Shown: positions 63,095 through 64,000 of the stretch, piece by piece
Numbering within the stretch: the stretch's first letter is position 1
Layout: the number at the start of each line of letters is the position of its first letter
Origin: Sialis fuliginosa
Taxonomy: Eukaryota; Arthropoda; Insecta; Megaloptera; Sialidae
NCBI GenBank assembly: GCA_961205875.1
Contig: OY540819.1
Location: 2,606,501 to 2,670,500, forward strand
Length of the DNA stretch: 64,000 nt
Direction of reading: 5' to 3'
Position numbers and translations under genes: made by a program
The notes under the pieces: generated by a model
Databases searched by the model: none
Seen by the model: only the letters and a program-made list of their open reading frames with translations
Told to the model about the DNA's origin: nothing

Positions 63095-64000
63095 GATAAC
63101 CCAAAAACAGAAATGATAATATTTTTGAAAAAAAAAATTTTTGGACCCCCTTTCCATAGACTGAAAAGTATTTTCAAAAAAAAAAAATTCACTTAATCAA
63201 TTAAGTGGGGGGTCTTTAGATAGGTCTCCTAAAATGCAATAAAAAAATTTAATATGACATTTTGATTTTAACCCTTCATTCACGATATATTTGCGTTCAA
63301 AGTCGTGATCAAAGCGTCCCCCCACCTTAATTTCTAAACTATCAATTTAAAAAATCTGAAAAAATTCAAGAATGTAGTTTTTAATTAGTACTTCCACTGA
63401 AAATTATAACGAACACTGTCAAAATTATTTTAGACCCCCCTCCTATAAACTGAAAAGTGAAATCACATTTTTTTGTTCACTTAACCCATTGAGTGGGATG
63501 TCATTAGATAGGTCTCCCAAAATGCAACGAAAAATGTTAAATAAACTTTTGATTTTAACCCTTCAGTCATGATCTATTTGTATTTAAATGTCGTTGTCAG
63601 AGCGTCCCCCCCACCCTAATTTCTAAACTATCAATTTAAAAAATCTGAAAAATTCAAGAATGTAGCTTTTAATTAGAACTTCCACTGAAAATTATAACGA
63701 ACACTGTCAAAATTATTTTGGACCCCCCTCCCATTGACTGAAAAGTGAACTCACTTTTTTTTGTTCACTTAACCCATTGAGTGGGATGTCATTAGATAGG
63801 TCTCCCAAAATGCAACGAAAAATGTTAAATAAACTTTTGATTTTAACCCTTCAGTCACAATCTATTTGCATTTAAATGTCGTTGTCAGAGTGTCCCCCAC
63901 ACCCTAATTTCTAAACTATCTATTCAAAAAATCTAAAAAAAATTCAGAATGTAGCTTTTAATTAGTACTTTCACTGAAAATTATAACGAACACTGTCAAA
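63095..64000. repeat. ~288-bp satellite array, running off the window
   Basis: Three units are visible. ACACTGTC recurs at 63413, 63701 and 63990, a 288-289-bp period. Units 2 and 3 are very similar, and the first (about 63125-63412) is diverged. Each unit has GTTCACTTAACCCATTGAGT, TTAGATAGGTCTCCCAAAA and AGAGCGTCCCCC blocks. The array continues past 64000. Confidence 0.85.

Overview
This is AT-rich eukaryotic DNA, most likely from an insect. The evidence is spliced genes with GT-AG introns, an errantivirus remnant with an env-like gene, Ty3/gypsy elements of arthropod type, a Helitron family, and lineage-expanded C2H2 zinc-finger genes. The species cannot be named from sequence alone. No tRNA, rRNA, operon or CRISPR array was seen.

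Layout. 1-4.75 kb is a decayed errantivirus (integrase, env, 3' LTR), split by an 888-bp Helitron at 477-1364 and a 1.04-kb hAT-like element at 2258-3300. 4.75-6.3 kb holds a second Helitron copy and other repeats. 6.36-13.56 kb is zinc-finger locus 0 (minus strand) with a long degenerate finger array, split by a young, apparently intact CsRn1-type Ty3/gypsy element (7202-11619, identical 181-bp LTRs). 13.6-23 kb has no gene and is a mosaic of nested MITEs, foldback elements, Helitron copies and Penelope-like fragments. 23-28.5 kb is zinc-finger locus 1 (26 fingers). 28.5-41.2 kb holds foldback elements, a 4.6-kb terminal-inverted-repeat element with its own nested insertions, and a 5-kb LTR element (35780-40765) that has a gag gene and a Lys/Glu-rich second ORF but no pol. 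41.2-52.5 kb is locus 2, whose 3' end is opened by a 6.8-kb DNA element that contains a MULE-like MITE that contains a Mag/K02A2.6-type retrotransposon (42120-46675). 52.7-57.2 kb is zinc-finger locus 3 (11 fingers). 57.4-60.4 kb holds foldbacks and relic fingers. 60.4-61.95 kb is zinc-finger locus 4 (16 fingers). 63.1 kb to the window end is a ~288-bp satellite.

The host content is therefore a minus-strand cluster of five related C2H2 loci, at least three of which (1-3) arose by segmental duplication. Four exons at locus 2 join in frame into one gene: a THAP domain, five 12-residue repeats, a short acidic module and seven C2H2 fingers (predicted 480 aa). Loci 1 and 3 keep only the acidic exon and the finger exon and lack the THAP exons. 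Fingers are gained and lost in 84-bp steps, with a 504-bp six-finger duplication in locus 1 and a ~1-kb macro-duplication in locus 0. A DNA-binding gene family that changes quickly inside a dense transposon landscape is the main biological theme; any role in transposon control is inference.
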